The notes beneath the pieces are model-generated. The model was not told the origin of the DNA, did not search any database, and saw nothing but the letters and a program-made list of their open reading frames with translations. The position numbers were made by a program, and so were the translations under genes. Shown here piece after piece: positions 1 through 6,012 of a DNA stretch of 10,517 nt (position 1 is the stretch's first letter; each line of letters opens with the position of its first letter). This stretch comes from Actinomycetota bacterium (GTDB lineage Bacteria; Actinomycetota; Actinomycetes; Streptosporangiales; Streptosporangiaceae), in the NCBI GenBank assembly GCA_003168295.1, contig PMST01000447.1, positions 9,840-20,356 of the forward strand. Reading direction: 5' to 3'.

Positions 1-2067
1 GGGCTGCGGCTGGCGGCGCTGTCGCTGGCCGGGCACCCCGATCCGGAACGTTTCGCCGCCGAGTTCGGCGGCAGCGAGCGCACGGTCGCGGAGTATCTGG
101 TGGCCGAGGTCCTGGAGCAGCAGAGCGACGAGGCCCGGCTGCTGCTGCTGCGGACCTCCATGCTGGAACGGGTGAACGGAGAGCTGGCCGACCTGCTGAC
201 CGGCGGCTCGGGCGGGGAACGGGTCTTGCAGCAGCTCGAGGAGGCAGGCGCGTTCGTCGTCTCGCTGGACGCGCGGCGGTCCTGGTTCCGCTACCACCAG
301 CTGTTCGCCGATCTGCTGCAGCTGGAGCTGAGAGGGAGCGCAGCGGCCGAACTGCCCGTGCTGCACGAAGCCGCCGCCGGCTGGTACGCGGGACACGGGT
401 ACTCGGTCGAGGCGGTCCGGCACGCCCAGGCCGCGGGAAACTGGGCCCTGGCCGCTCGCGTGCTGTCAGACCACTGGGTCAGCCTGGGCCTGGCCGGGCT
501 GGGCGGCACCGCGCACGAGCTGCTCGCCCGGTTCCCGGCCGACGTGGTCACCGCCGACGCCGAGCTGGCCGCGCGGGTGGCCGGGGACCAGCTGGCCCGG
601 GGATCATTCGAAGAGGCCGAACGGTACCTGGCTCTCGCTACCCAGAGACTGGAATCGCTGCCCCCGGGCCAGCGCGGGCGCCCGCAGGTCGTGGTCGCCG
701 TGGTGCGGATGCGGCTGGCCCGGCAGCGCGGCGACCTCCCGGCCGTGGCCGAGGAGGCCCAGCGGCTGCTGGCCCCCGCGGTGGCCACGGGCCTGGCGGA
801 GCCCAGGCTAGGCGGGGACCTGCGAGCCCTGGCGCTGATCAATCTGGGCATCGCCGAGGTCTGGTCCGCTCGCTTCGATGAGGCGGACCGGCACCTCGAG
901 GACGGCATCGCCCTGGCGCGCGAGATCGGCCGGCCCTATCTGGAGGTCACCGGCCTGGCGCACTGGGCCCAGCTGCTGAGCTGGCGGTCGTTCCCGCTGG
1001 GGACACAGCGGAGCCTGCAGGCGATCGAGCTGGCCAAGGAGCACGGCTGGGCCGATGAGCCGGTCACCGGCGTCGCCTACCTCGACCTCGGCGTCGCGAT
1101 GGTCGCCCAGGGACGGCTCGAGGAAGCAGAGCGGGCGCTCGGCCGGGCTGAGCGCACCGTCCGGGCCGAGGTCGAGCCGGCCGCCGGGATGCGGCTGCAC
1201 TACGGCCGCGGCATGCTCGAGTTCGTGAGCGGCCGTCTCGACGCCGCACTGCGCGCGTTCCGGACAGCCGAACGGGTGGCTAAATCGCTCGTCACACCGC
1301 ACACGCTCGCCATCCGGGGGCGCTCGCACCTTTTGCAGACGCTCGTGCGGATGGGTGAAACGGCGCGCGTCGAGCAAGCCCTGACCGACATGGACAGACC
1401 GGAGCGGGAACGGGCAGAGATACGCATCGCGGAGGCATCGCTGCGGCTCGCTCAGGACGACCCGAAGGCGGCGACCGCCGTGCTCGCGCCCGTCATCGAC
1501 GGGTCGGCTCCGTTGACGAACGCCCATCTGTGGGAGGTTCAGGCGTTCCTGCTCCAGGCGATCAGCTGCGACGCGCTCGGCGACGCGGACGCCGCCAGCC
1601 GCGCCCTCGAGCAGGCCCTCGACCGCGCCGAGCCCCAAAGCCTGCTCTTCCCTTTCCTGTACGACCCGGCACCCGAGCTGCTAGATCGCCATCGCCGGAA
1701 TGGCACCGCGCACGCCCCCCTGATCGCCAAGATCCTAAATGTCCTGGCCCCAGCCAGCCAGCCCCCCGCAGGGGGCCCCGGGGGGTACGGGGGGGCGGGC
1801 AGCCCCCCCGTAAGCAGGGGGGGTCTGGGGGGGATCGTACCCCCGAGGCTAATCGAGCCGCTCAGCCACGCCGAGACCCGCGTCCTGCGCTACCTGCCCA
1901 CCAAGCTCTCGGCACCGGAGATCGCCGATGAGCTTTACCTTTCGGTGAACACGGTCAAGACCCACATGCGCCACCTGTACGACAAGCTCGGCGCGCACCG
2001 CCGCCACGAAGCCGTCGAGCAGGCCCGCGCCCTCGGGCTGCTCGCACCATCCCCGCGGCGGCCCTGA
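1..2067 (+). CDS. LuxR-family (LAL/MalT-like) transcriptional regulator, 5' end outside window
   Basis: The frame is open from base 1, so the gene starts upstream; 688 codons are visible and the stop is TGA at 2065-2067. The N-terminal ATPase half of a LAL (large ATP-binding LuxR) protein is missing. The visible part opens with the GLRLAALSLAG segment that follows the NTPase in this family. A winged-helix-like region comes next (about codons 35-110, with WFRYHQLFADLL), then a long helical TPR/MalT-like region rich in Ala/Leu/Glu repeats (about 120-560). A Gly/Pro-rich linker (about 582-620) leads to a C-terminal LuxR helix-turn-helix (about 621-676) with the recognition segment VNTVKTHMRHLYDKLGAHRR. 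Family members are usually about 900 residues and activate transcription on binding ATP and an inducer. The linker carries an odd G-run block, listed separately. The target is unknown. The gene converges on tetR and is probably unrelated to the catabolic island. The family call is firm. Confidence 0.9.
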   Translation, partial: GLRLAALSLAGHPDPERFAAEFGGSERTVAEYLVAEVLEQQSDEARLLLLRTSMLERVNGELADLLTGGSGGERVLQQLEEAGAFVVSLDARRSWFRYHQLFADLLQLELRGSAAAELPVLHEAAAGWYAGHGYSVEAVRHAQAAGNWALAARVLSDHWVSLGLAGLGGTAHELLARFPADVVTADAELAARVAGDQLARGSFEEAERYLALATQRLESLPPGQRGRPQVVVAVVRMRLARQRGDLPAVAEEAQRLLAPAVATGLAEPRLGGDLRALALINLGIAEVWSARFDEADRHLEDGIALAREIGRPYLEVTGLAHWAQLLSWRSFPLGTQRSLQAIELAKEHGWADEPVTGVAYLDLGVAMVAQGRLEEAERALGRAERTVRAEVEPAAGMRLHYGRGMLEFVSGRLDAALRAFRTAERVAKSLVTPHTLAIRGRSHLLQTLVRMGETARVEQALTDMDRPERERAEIRIAEASLRLAQDDPKAATAVLAPVIDGSAPLTNAHLWEVQAFLLQAISCDALGDADAASRALEQALDRAEPQSLLFPFLYDPAPELLDRHRRNGTAHAPLIAKILNVLAPASQPPAGGPGGYGGAGSPPVSRGGLGGIVPPRLIEPLSHAETRVLRYLPTKLSAPEIADELYLSVNTVKTHMRHLYDKLGAHRRHEAVEQARALGLLAPSPRRP
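1761..1844. repeat. G/C-run block with nested inverted repeats inside the LuxR linker
   Basis: This stretch has five G-runs of 5-7 bases (1771-1775, 1780-1785, 1789-1795, 1817-1823, 1827-1833) and C-runs at 1762-1767 and 1803-1809. A perfect 9-bp inverted repeat, GGGGGTACG (1781-1789) and CGTACCCCC (1836-1844), encloses an inner pair of seven G (1789-1795) and seven C (1803-1809). The reading frame stays open and codes a Gly/Pro-rich stretch just before the LuxR HTH. Its composition is unlike the rest of the gene. It could be a small palindromic repeat inserted in frame, or local slippage expansion; with four or more long G-runs it could also form a G-quadruplex. The origin is inferred; the runs and repeats are seen directly. 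Confidence 0.7.
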
Positions 2068-2089
2068 CCAAGCCCGCCGCCCAGGCCAA

Positions 2090-2164
2090 TCACCCGGCCG
2101 GGTGACGCCGTCTCACCCTTCCACGACCGAGCCTTGGCTGGTCGGACATTCGCCGACGGCGTCA
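2090..2164. terminator. Structured bidirectional terminator between convergent luxR and tetR
   Basis: Three inverted repeats fill the 94-bp gap. The first is a perfect 16-bp palindrome TCACCCGGCCGGGTGA (2090-2105). The second is a 10-bp pair, TGACGCCGTC (2103-2112) and GACGGCGTCA (2155-2164), whose right arm includes the tetR stop codon. Inside this pair lies a third hairpin: CGACC (2124-2128) with GGTCG (2140-2144), and AGCC (2130-2133) with GGCT (2136-2139), with one bulged G. The first palindrome and the outer pair share bases 2103-2105, so they may be alternative folds. There is no clear T-tract, which is common for actinomycete terminators. The position between two converging genes supports termination in both directions. 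Confidence 0.6.
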
Positions 2165-2872
2165 TACGCGGCAGGCGATCCCGTCGAGGACGGTGCTGAG
2201 CCCGAACCGGAACTCATCGTCTGCGAAGTCGGCCGGCGGGGCGGTCGCGCGCTGGGCCATGGCGGCAACTAGGCACGGGAAGCGTTCGGGGTCGGCCAGC
2301 CGAAGCAGCATCCGGGCGTACTGCGAACCCGGATTGTCGCCGGACCGGACCTGACGGCCAAACCCGGTCGCGAGCTGACTCTGTCCCCGGACATAGACAT
2401 TGACCAGCAAGAGCGCCGACAGCTTCGCGGTCTCGGCCAGGCGGGTCGGGCGCAGGGCCTCGAGGCCGCGCTCGGTCCATTGGATCTGGTACGGGAGCGC
2501 GGGCGGATCCGGCAGGGATACCCCGAGCACCCAGGGGTGGGCCTCGAGCCTGGAGCGCACGGCGTAGGCCCAGGCTGACAGCCGGTCGCGCCAGGCCGAC
2601 GGGCCGTAGGCAGGGAAGTCCGGCGGGCCGAGGGCCTCGTCGATCATGAGCGCGAGCAGCTCATCCTTGGCCTGAACGTAGCGGTACAGACCCATCGAGG
2701 TCATGCCGAGCCGCGCTCCGACGGTCCGCATGGACACGCGGCTGAGGCCGCCCTCATCAGCCAGCTCGACGCCGGCCGCGGCAATCGCGCCCATCTGCAG
2801 GCTGCGCCGGGGCCCCGGCCGCCTTCCATCGTCGCCGTGCCAGGCCAGGTCCACATAGTCCGGAATGCTCAT
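2162..2872 (-). CDS. TetR-family transcriptional repressor
   Basis: A 236-residue protein with an N-terminal TetR helix-turn-helix (about residues 24-72; segment VGARLGMTSMGLYRYVQAKD at 51-70). An all-helical ligand-binding domain follows (about 95-235), with the WTERGLEALR and LLVNVYVRGQSQL stretches typical of TetR/AcrR C-terminal domains. The length is normal for the family. The start at 2872 is chosen because the basic N-terminal arm (RRPGPRRSLQ) lies downstream of it. The ribosome binding site is weak (GGATGGG some way upstream). It is divergent from an FAD-dependent monooxygenase, and a strong inverted repeat lies in the gap between them. I infer that it represses the monooxygenase and itself and is released by a small-molecule ligand, perhaps the oxygenase substrate. 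The ligand cannot be read from the sequence. Confidence 0.9.
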   Translation of the reverse strand: MSIPDYVDLAWHGDDGRRPGPRRSLQMGAIAAAGVELADEGGLSRVSMRTVGARLGMTSMGLYRYVQAKDELLALMIDEALGPPDFPAYGPSAWRDRLSAWAYAVRSRLEAHPWVLGVSLPDPPALPYQIQWTERGLEALRPTRLAETAKLSALLLVNVYVRGQSQLATGFGRQVRSGDNPGSQYARMLLRLADPERFPCLVAAMAQRATAPPADFADDEFRFGLSTVLDGIACRV

Positions 2873-2945
2873 GGTGTTCTACCCATCCAGGCGTCCTGCC
2901 CGGCCCGCCTTATCTGCTTGCAGTGTACACAGTCGAAGGCCTACC

Positions 2946-2984
2946 ATCTGCTTACATCGATATCAGTTTTCCATGTAAGCAGAT
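2946..2984. promoter_or_regulatory. Probable TetR operator in the tetR/monooxygenase gap
   Basis: A perfect 12-bp inverted repeat: ATCTGCTTACAT (2946-2957) and ATGTAAGCAGAT (2973-2984), separated by 15 bases. A third, imperfect half (ATCTGCTTGCA, 2912-2922) lies nearer tetR and runs into the 8-bp palindrome GTGTACAC (2923-2930). The right arm ends 17 bases before the monooxygenase ATG, just ahead of its AGGGAGG ribosome binding site. A bound repressor here would block transcription initiation or elongation in that direction. A weak -35/-10 pair (TTGCAG 2918-2923, TACCAT 2942-2947, 18-bp spacer) could serve the monooxygenase. The repeat is seen directly; binding by this TetR is inferred from position. 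Confidence 0.65.
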
Positions 2985-3001
2985 ATGGTCAGGGAGGACC
3001 T

Positions 3002-4207
3002 ATGCACAACAGGGACGTGCTCATCTCGGGGGCGGGCGTGGCCGGACTGGCGCTGGCCTGCTGGCTGCGGCGGCTCGGCTTCACCCCGGTCGTGGTCGAG
3101 CGGACGTCCGCGCCGCGCGACGGCGGCCAGGCGGTCGATCTGCGCGGAGCGGCGATCGAAGTGGCCCGGCGGACCGGAATCCTGGACGCGGCCAGGGCCG
3201 CGCGCACCGGAACCCGCGGGATGTCCTACGTGAGCTCCGCCGGGAAACGGCTGGCCAGCATCAACGGCGCATTCGGGGTTATCGACCCGGCCGATGTCGA
3301 GATCGTCCGCGGCGACCTGGTGAGCATCCTGTACGAGGCGGTCAGGAACAACGTCGAGTTCATCTTTGACGATTCCATCTCGAGCCTGACGGACGCCGCG
3401 GACGGCGTCACGGTGACCTTCGAGCGGTCGGCGCCGCGCACGTTCCACCTTGTGGCGGGCGCCGACGGGCTGCATTCCCGGGTACGCGACCTGGCCTTTG
3501 GCCCGGAGTCGCGCTTCATCGGTCAGCTAGGCCTGTACCTTTCGGTGTTCACCGTCCCTAACGACCTGGAGCTGGATCACTGGCAGCTCATCTACGCCAC
3601 CCCCGGCAAGTCGGTGACTGTCACCAGCGCGCGAGGCAATCGCGAGGCGCGGGCGATCTTCTTCTTCGCCTCCGGGCCGCTCGAGTACGACCACCGTGAC
3701 CGCGGCCAGCAGCAGGAACTCCTCGCCGCCGCGTTCGCCGGAGAGGGCTGGGAGGTGCCCGGACTGCTCACGGCCATGCGAGAGGCCCCGGACTTCTACT
3801 TTGACTCCGCTAGCCAGGTCCGGATGGGCAGCTGGTCGGCCGGGCGGGTCACGCTGGTGGGTGACGCCGGCTACTGCCCGTCGCCGCTGTCCGGCCAGGG
3901 CAGCAGCCTCGCCCTGGTCGGGGCCTACGTCCTGGCCAGCGAGCTGCGCGCCGCTGATGGCGACCATCGCGAGGCCTTCGCGCGCTACCAGCAGCGCATG
4001 CAGGATTTCGTCGAGCGCAACCAGCAGATAGCCACCGGCAACGCCAAGCGGTTCACGCCCGCTACCCGCCGGCAGATCTGGCTGCAGAATCAAGGCATCA
4101 GGGCCCTGCCGTACATGCCCGGCAAGAACTGGATCCTCAGCCTCGCGACCAAAGGCGTCAAGGAGGCCGCCAACGCCATCACCCTGCCCAGCCCGGCGCC
4201 GTACTAA
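3002..4207 (+). CDS. FAD-dependent monooxygenase (UbiH / aromatic hydroxylase-like)
   Basis: A 401-residue class A flavoprotein hydroxylase, which uses NAD(P)H and O2 to hydroxylate an aromatic or polyketide-like substrate. The motifs come in the expected order. The dinucleotide fold GAGVAG is at 10-15, with Glu33 ending the second strand (VVVERT) to bind the FAD ribose. A conserved Arg103 follows (VRGDL). The DG motif GADGLHSRVR is at 153-162, and the GD motif GDAGYCPSPLSGQG is at 287-300. The length is normal. The ATG at 3002 is preferred over upstream in-frame starts because AGGGAGG (2991-2997) lies four bases before it and the FAD fold begins at once. No signal peptide or membrane segment is seen. 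The divergent tetR with a shared operator suggests inducible detoxification or degradation, a layout also seen for antibiotic-inactivating hydroxylases of the TetX/Rox type. The substrate is unknown; family confidence is high. Confidence 0.9.
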   Translation: MHNRDVLISGAGVAGLALACWLRRLGFTPVVVERTSAPRDGGQAVDLRGAAIEVARRTGILDAARAARTGTRGMSYVSSAGKRLASINGAFGVIDPADVEIVRGDLVSILYEAVRNNVEFIFDDSISSLTDAADGVTVTFERSAPRTFHLVAGADGLHSRVRDLAFGPESRFIGQLGLYLSVFTVPNDLELDHWQLIYATPGKSVTVTSARGNREARAIFFFASGPLEYDHRDRGQQQELLAAAFAGEGWEVPGLLTAMREAPDFYFDSASQVRMGSWSAGRVTLVGDAGYCPSPLSGQGSSLALVGAYVLASELRAADGDHREAFARYQQRMQDFVERNQQIATGNAKRFTPATRRQIWLQNQGIRALPYMPGKNWILSLATKGVKEAANAITLPSPAPY

Positions 4208-4293
4208 TACGAAACAGGCAGATCGCCCAGTTGCTCGCAGCCGCTAGCCGGATTCCCTAGCTTTGGTGGCCATAATCATGTGAAGATCGCACA

Positions 4294-4305
4294 ATGTAAC
4301 AGCTA
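4294..4305. promoter_or_regulatory. Probable DeoR half-operator upstream of SDR1
   Basis: ATGTAACAGCTA here is identical to 5981-5992 ahead of the aldolase operon, and both copies are preceded by a CACAA-like stretch. The site ends 26 bases before the SDR1 start codon, against 20 bases at the other place. A degraded partner in the opposite orientation (CTAGCTTTGGT, 4257-4267) matches the CTAGCTGTTAC arm at only 7 of 11 positions, so this may be a single half-site. Besides this, the 124-bp gap 4208-4331 holds only the ribosome binding site hairpin. Confidence 0.55.
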
Positions 4306-4315
4306 ACTTCTACTC

Positions 4316-4330
4316 CGAAGGGCCCCTTCG
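4316..4330 (+). promoter_or_regulatory. Hairpin covering the SDR1 ribosome binding site
   Basis: CGAAGGG (4316-4322) and CCCTTCG (4324-4330) are a perfect 7-bp inverted repeat around one base. In RNA, six pairs could close on a GCC loop. The left arm holds the only Shine-Dalgarno-like sequence (AAGGG, 4318-4322), nine bases before the ATG at 4332, so the fold would hide it. It could set translation level, or be a protein site in DNA. The repeat is seen; the role is inferred. Confidence 0.45.
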
Positions 4331-4331
4331 C

Positions 4332-5096
4332 ATGCTTGAGGATCTCGATGGTCAGGTCGCTGTGGTCACTGGCGGGGCCAGGGGCATTGGTTTCTCCCTC
4401 GCTGGCGCCCTGGCCCGGCTGGGCGTCCACGTCGCGCTGCTCGACCTGCTGCCCAGCGTCACGGACAGCGCCAAGACGCTATCCGCGGCCGGGGTGCGGA
4501 CCCATGGGCTGAGAGCGGACGTGACCAGCGAGGACGCCTTGGCCGCGGCGTTCGCCGAGGTCAGCCAGGAGCTGGGCTCCCCCGCAATCCTGGTCAACGC
4601 CGCCGGGATCACCGTCTGGGAGGACAGCCTGGAGGGCACCAAGGCCTCCTGGTCGAAGGTGATCGAGGTCAACCTGACCGGGACTTACCTGGCCTGCCAG
4701 GCATTCGGCCGGGCCTGCCGGGACGCCGGTCACGGCGGCGCGATCGTGAACGTCTCGTCGATGTCCGCCACCGTGGTCAACATCCCGCAGCACCAGGTCA
4801 GCTACCACGCGTCCAAGGCCGGGGTGGACATGGTGACGAAAGCGCTGGCGGTGGAGTGGGCGCCGCTCGGGATCCGGGTGAACGCCGTGGCGCCCGGCTA
4901 CATCCTCTCGGATATGACCCGCCAGTTCACCGAGGCGAACCCGGAACTCGCCGAGCAGTGGCGCGGGCTGATCCCGGCCGGCCGGATGGGTGAGCCCGCG
5001 GATCTCGACGGCCTGGTCGTCCTGCTCTGCTCGTCGGCCGCCAGCTACCTGACCGGACAGTCGGTGGTAATCGACGGTGGTTACACCGCGCTCTGA
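4332..5096 (+). CDS. SDR oxidoreductase, polyol/ketose dehydrogenase-like (SDR1)
   Basis: A 254-residue classical short-chain dehydrogenase/reductase, a cytoplasmic NAD(P)-dependent enzyme that interconverts an alcohol and a ketone. The cofactor motif TGGARGIG is at 13-20. Asp38, at the end of the second strand (VALLDLL), suggests a preference for NAD(H). NAAG is at 89-92 and the structural Asn is 114 (EVNLTG). The catalytic Ser lies in VSSMS (141-145), and the YxxxK pair is Tyr158/Lys162. The segment NIPQHQVSYHASKAGVDM (150-167), followed by EWAPLGIRVNAVAPGYI, resembles the mannitol/arabinitol dehydrogenase and sorbose/xylulose reductase subgroup, as recalled from family knowledge. The ATG at 4332 has AAGGG nine bases upstream. 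It stands as a single-gene unit with a DeoR-like half-site before it and converges on deoR. I infer it oxidises a polyol or reduces a ketose in the same pathway as the aldolase operon. The exact substrate is unknown. Confidence 0.88.
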   Translation: MLEDLDGQVAVVTGGARGIGFSLAGALARLGVHVALLDLLPSVTDSAKTLSAAGVRTHGLRADVTSEDALAAAFAEVSQELGSPAILVNAAGITVWEDSLEGTKASWSKVIEVNLTGTYLACQAFGRACRDAGHGGAIVNVSSMSATVVNIPQHQVSYHASKAGVDMVTKALAVEWAPLGIRVNAVAPGYILSDMTRQFTEANPELAEQWRGLIPAGRMGEPADLDGLVVLLCSSAASYLTGQSVVIDGGYTAL

Positions 5097-5105
5097 GGCG
5101 GCCGG

Positions 5106-5141
5106 CCGTCAGGGCAGCAGGACCCGTCAGAGCAGCAGAAC
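5106..5141. repeat. 18-bp tandem duplication across the deoR stop codon
   Basis: Two adjacent 18-base units (5106-5123 and 5124-5141) differ at two positions only (5113/5131 and 5121/5139, each G against A). Read on the - strand, each unit codes R-V-L-L and then one more residue and a TGA stop. The deoR tail RVLLL-stop is thus followed at once by a copy reading RVLLP-stop. It looks like a small tandem duplication that left a spare stop codon in the gap between convergent genes. Confidence 0.75.
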
Positions 5142-5885
5142 CCGGTCCCGGTAGGGGTCCAGCCTCGAGTCGGCGGGGTCGAGTTCGGTCACGACGGTCT
5201 GGATCTGATCCAGGCTCAGCGCGCGGACCGCCGAACGCTGGCTCAGCTTGCTGGAGTCCACCGCGAGCACCAGGTACTGCGAAGCGCGGACCATCGCCTG
5301 CTTCATCTGGACTTCCTCGACGGTGGGCTCCATCGTGCCGAGCTCCGGGTCCAGCGCGCTGGTGGACAGGAAACCGCAGGAGAGGGAGAAGCTTTCGAGC
5401 GTTCGCTGGGCCACCGGCCCGACCAGGCTGCCGGTCCGGCGGTCGACCTCGCCGCCGGACAGGAAGGCCCGGACGTCGGTCCGCGACTGCAGGGCCTGGA
5501 ACGCCGGGATGCCGTAGGTGACGACCAGCAGATGATCAACGGGAGGCAGCTCCTCGACGAGCGCGAACAGCGTGGTCGAGGCGTCGATCGCGACGGATTC
5601 GTGCGTGCGCACCAGCGGCGCGAGTTTCTCGGCGATCCGCCGCTTGGCGCTCAGCGCCTTGGACTGGCGGATCTCGAACTCCTCGGTGCCCACAAAGATC
5701 GCGCCGCCGCGGACCAGGCGCGCGCTGCCCTCGCGTTCCAGGCCCTTGAGGTCACGCCGGATGGTCATGTGGTGGACCCCGAGCTGACCGGCGGCGCCGG
5801 TGATGTCCACCCGGCCGGATGCGCGCAGCAGGTCCAGCAGGACCAGGCGGCGCTCTTCGGCGGCGAGCGATCCGTCCAGGCTCAT
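5127..5885 (-). CDS. DeoR-family transcriptional regulator
   Basis: A 252-residue DeoR/GlpR-type regulator. The N-terminal helix-turn-helix spans about residues 10-64, with the family signature VHHMTIRRDLKGLEREG at 37-53 and the following RLVRGGA turn. The C-terminal DeoR sensor domain has DASTT (101-105), VTYG (122-125), SGGEVDRRTGSLVG (143-156), the conserved EPTVEEVQMKQAM stretch (186-198) and VDSSK (209-213). Such sensors usually bind a phosphorylated sugar, which relieves repression. The start at 5885 gives the normal family length. It lies between SDR1 (convergent) and the aldolase operon (divergent). A perfect inverted repeat in the 127-bp divergent gap, and a matching half-site before SDR1, suggest it controls both units and itself. 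If it follows the family, an effector sugar phosphate must exist although no kinase is nearby. Confidence 0.92.
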   Translation of the reverse strand: MSLDGSLAAEERRLVLLDLLRASGRVDITGAAGQLGVHHMTIRRDLKGLEREGSARLVRGGAIFVGTEEFEIRQSKALSAKRRIAEKLAPLVRTHESVAIDASTTLFALVEELPPVDHLLVVTYGIPAFQALQSRTDVRAFLSGGEVDRRTGSLVGPVAQRTLESFSLSCGFLSTSALDPELGTMEPTVEEVQMKQAMVRASQYLVLAVDSSKLSQRSAVRALSLDQIQTVVTELDPADSRLDPYRDRVLLL

Positions 5886-5950
5886 CGGTTCCCGTCCTCG
5901 GCCGGCCGGTCCGTAGCTGGCCGTTAAAGGTACCTGGCCGCGGGCCGCGG

Positions 5951-5993
5951 CTAGCTGTTACTATATGACAAGTTCACAAAATGTAACAGCTAG
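5951..5993. promoter_or_regulatory. Probable DeoR operator between deoR and the aldolase operon
   Basis: A perfect 11-bp inverted repeat: CTAGCTGTTAC (5951-5961) and GTAACAGCTAG (5983-5993). The arm starts are 32 bases apart, about three helical turns, so both arms face the same side of the DNA. The gap is A/T-rich (TATATGACAAG...), and TACTAT (5959-5964), overlapping the left arm, is a possible -10 for the operon. The right arm ends 19 bases before the GTG at 6013. A degraded extra copy of TAGCTG with GTTA (5914-5925) lies near the deoR start. The repeat is seen; its binding by the adjacent DeoR is inferred. Confidence 0.7.
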
Positions 5994-6012
5994 TTGATGG
6001 GGTGACGACGCC

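Noticed and set aside
808..1638. Long open frame of 276 codons on the - strand inside the LuxR gene
   Set aside because: It is antisense to a clear LuxR/TPR coding region, has no recognisable domain, and is of a kind expected from GC-rich codon bias.
1761..1844. CRISPR-like or IS-end interpretation of the G-run block
   Set aside because: There are no regularly spaced repeats, spacers, transposase or target-site duplication; it is better described as a palindromic G/C-run block.
2837..3001. Upstream extension of the monooxygenase by 55 codons
   Set aside because: It would run through the operator and into tetR. The AGGGAGG site and the immediate FAD fold support the ATG at 3002.
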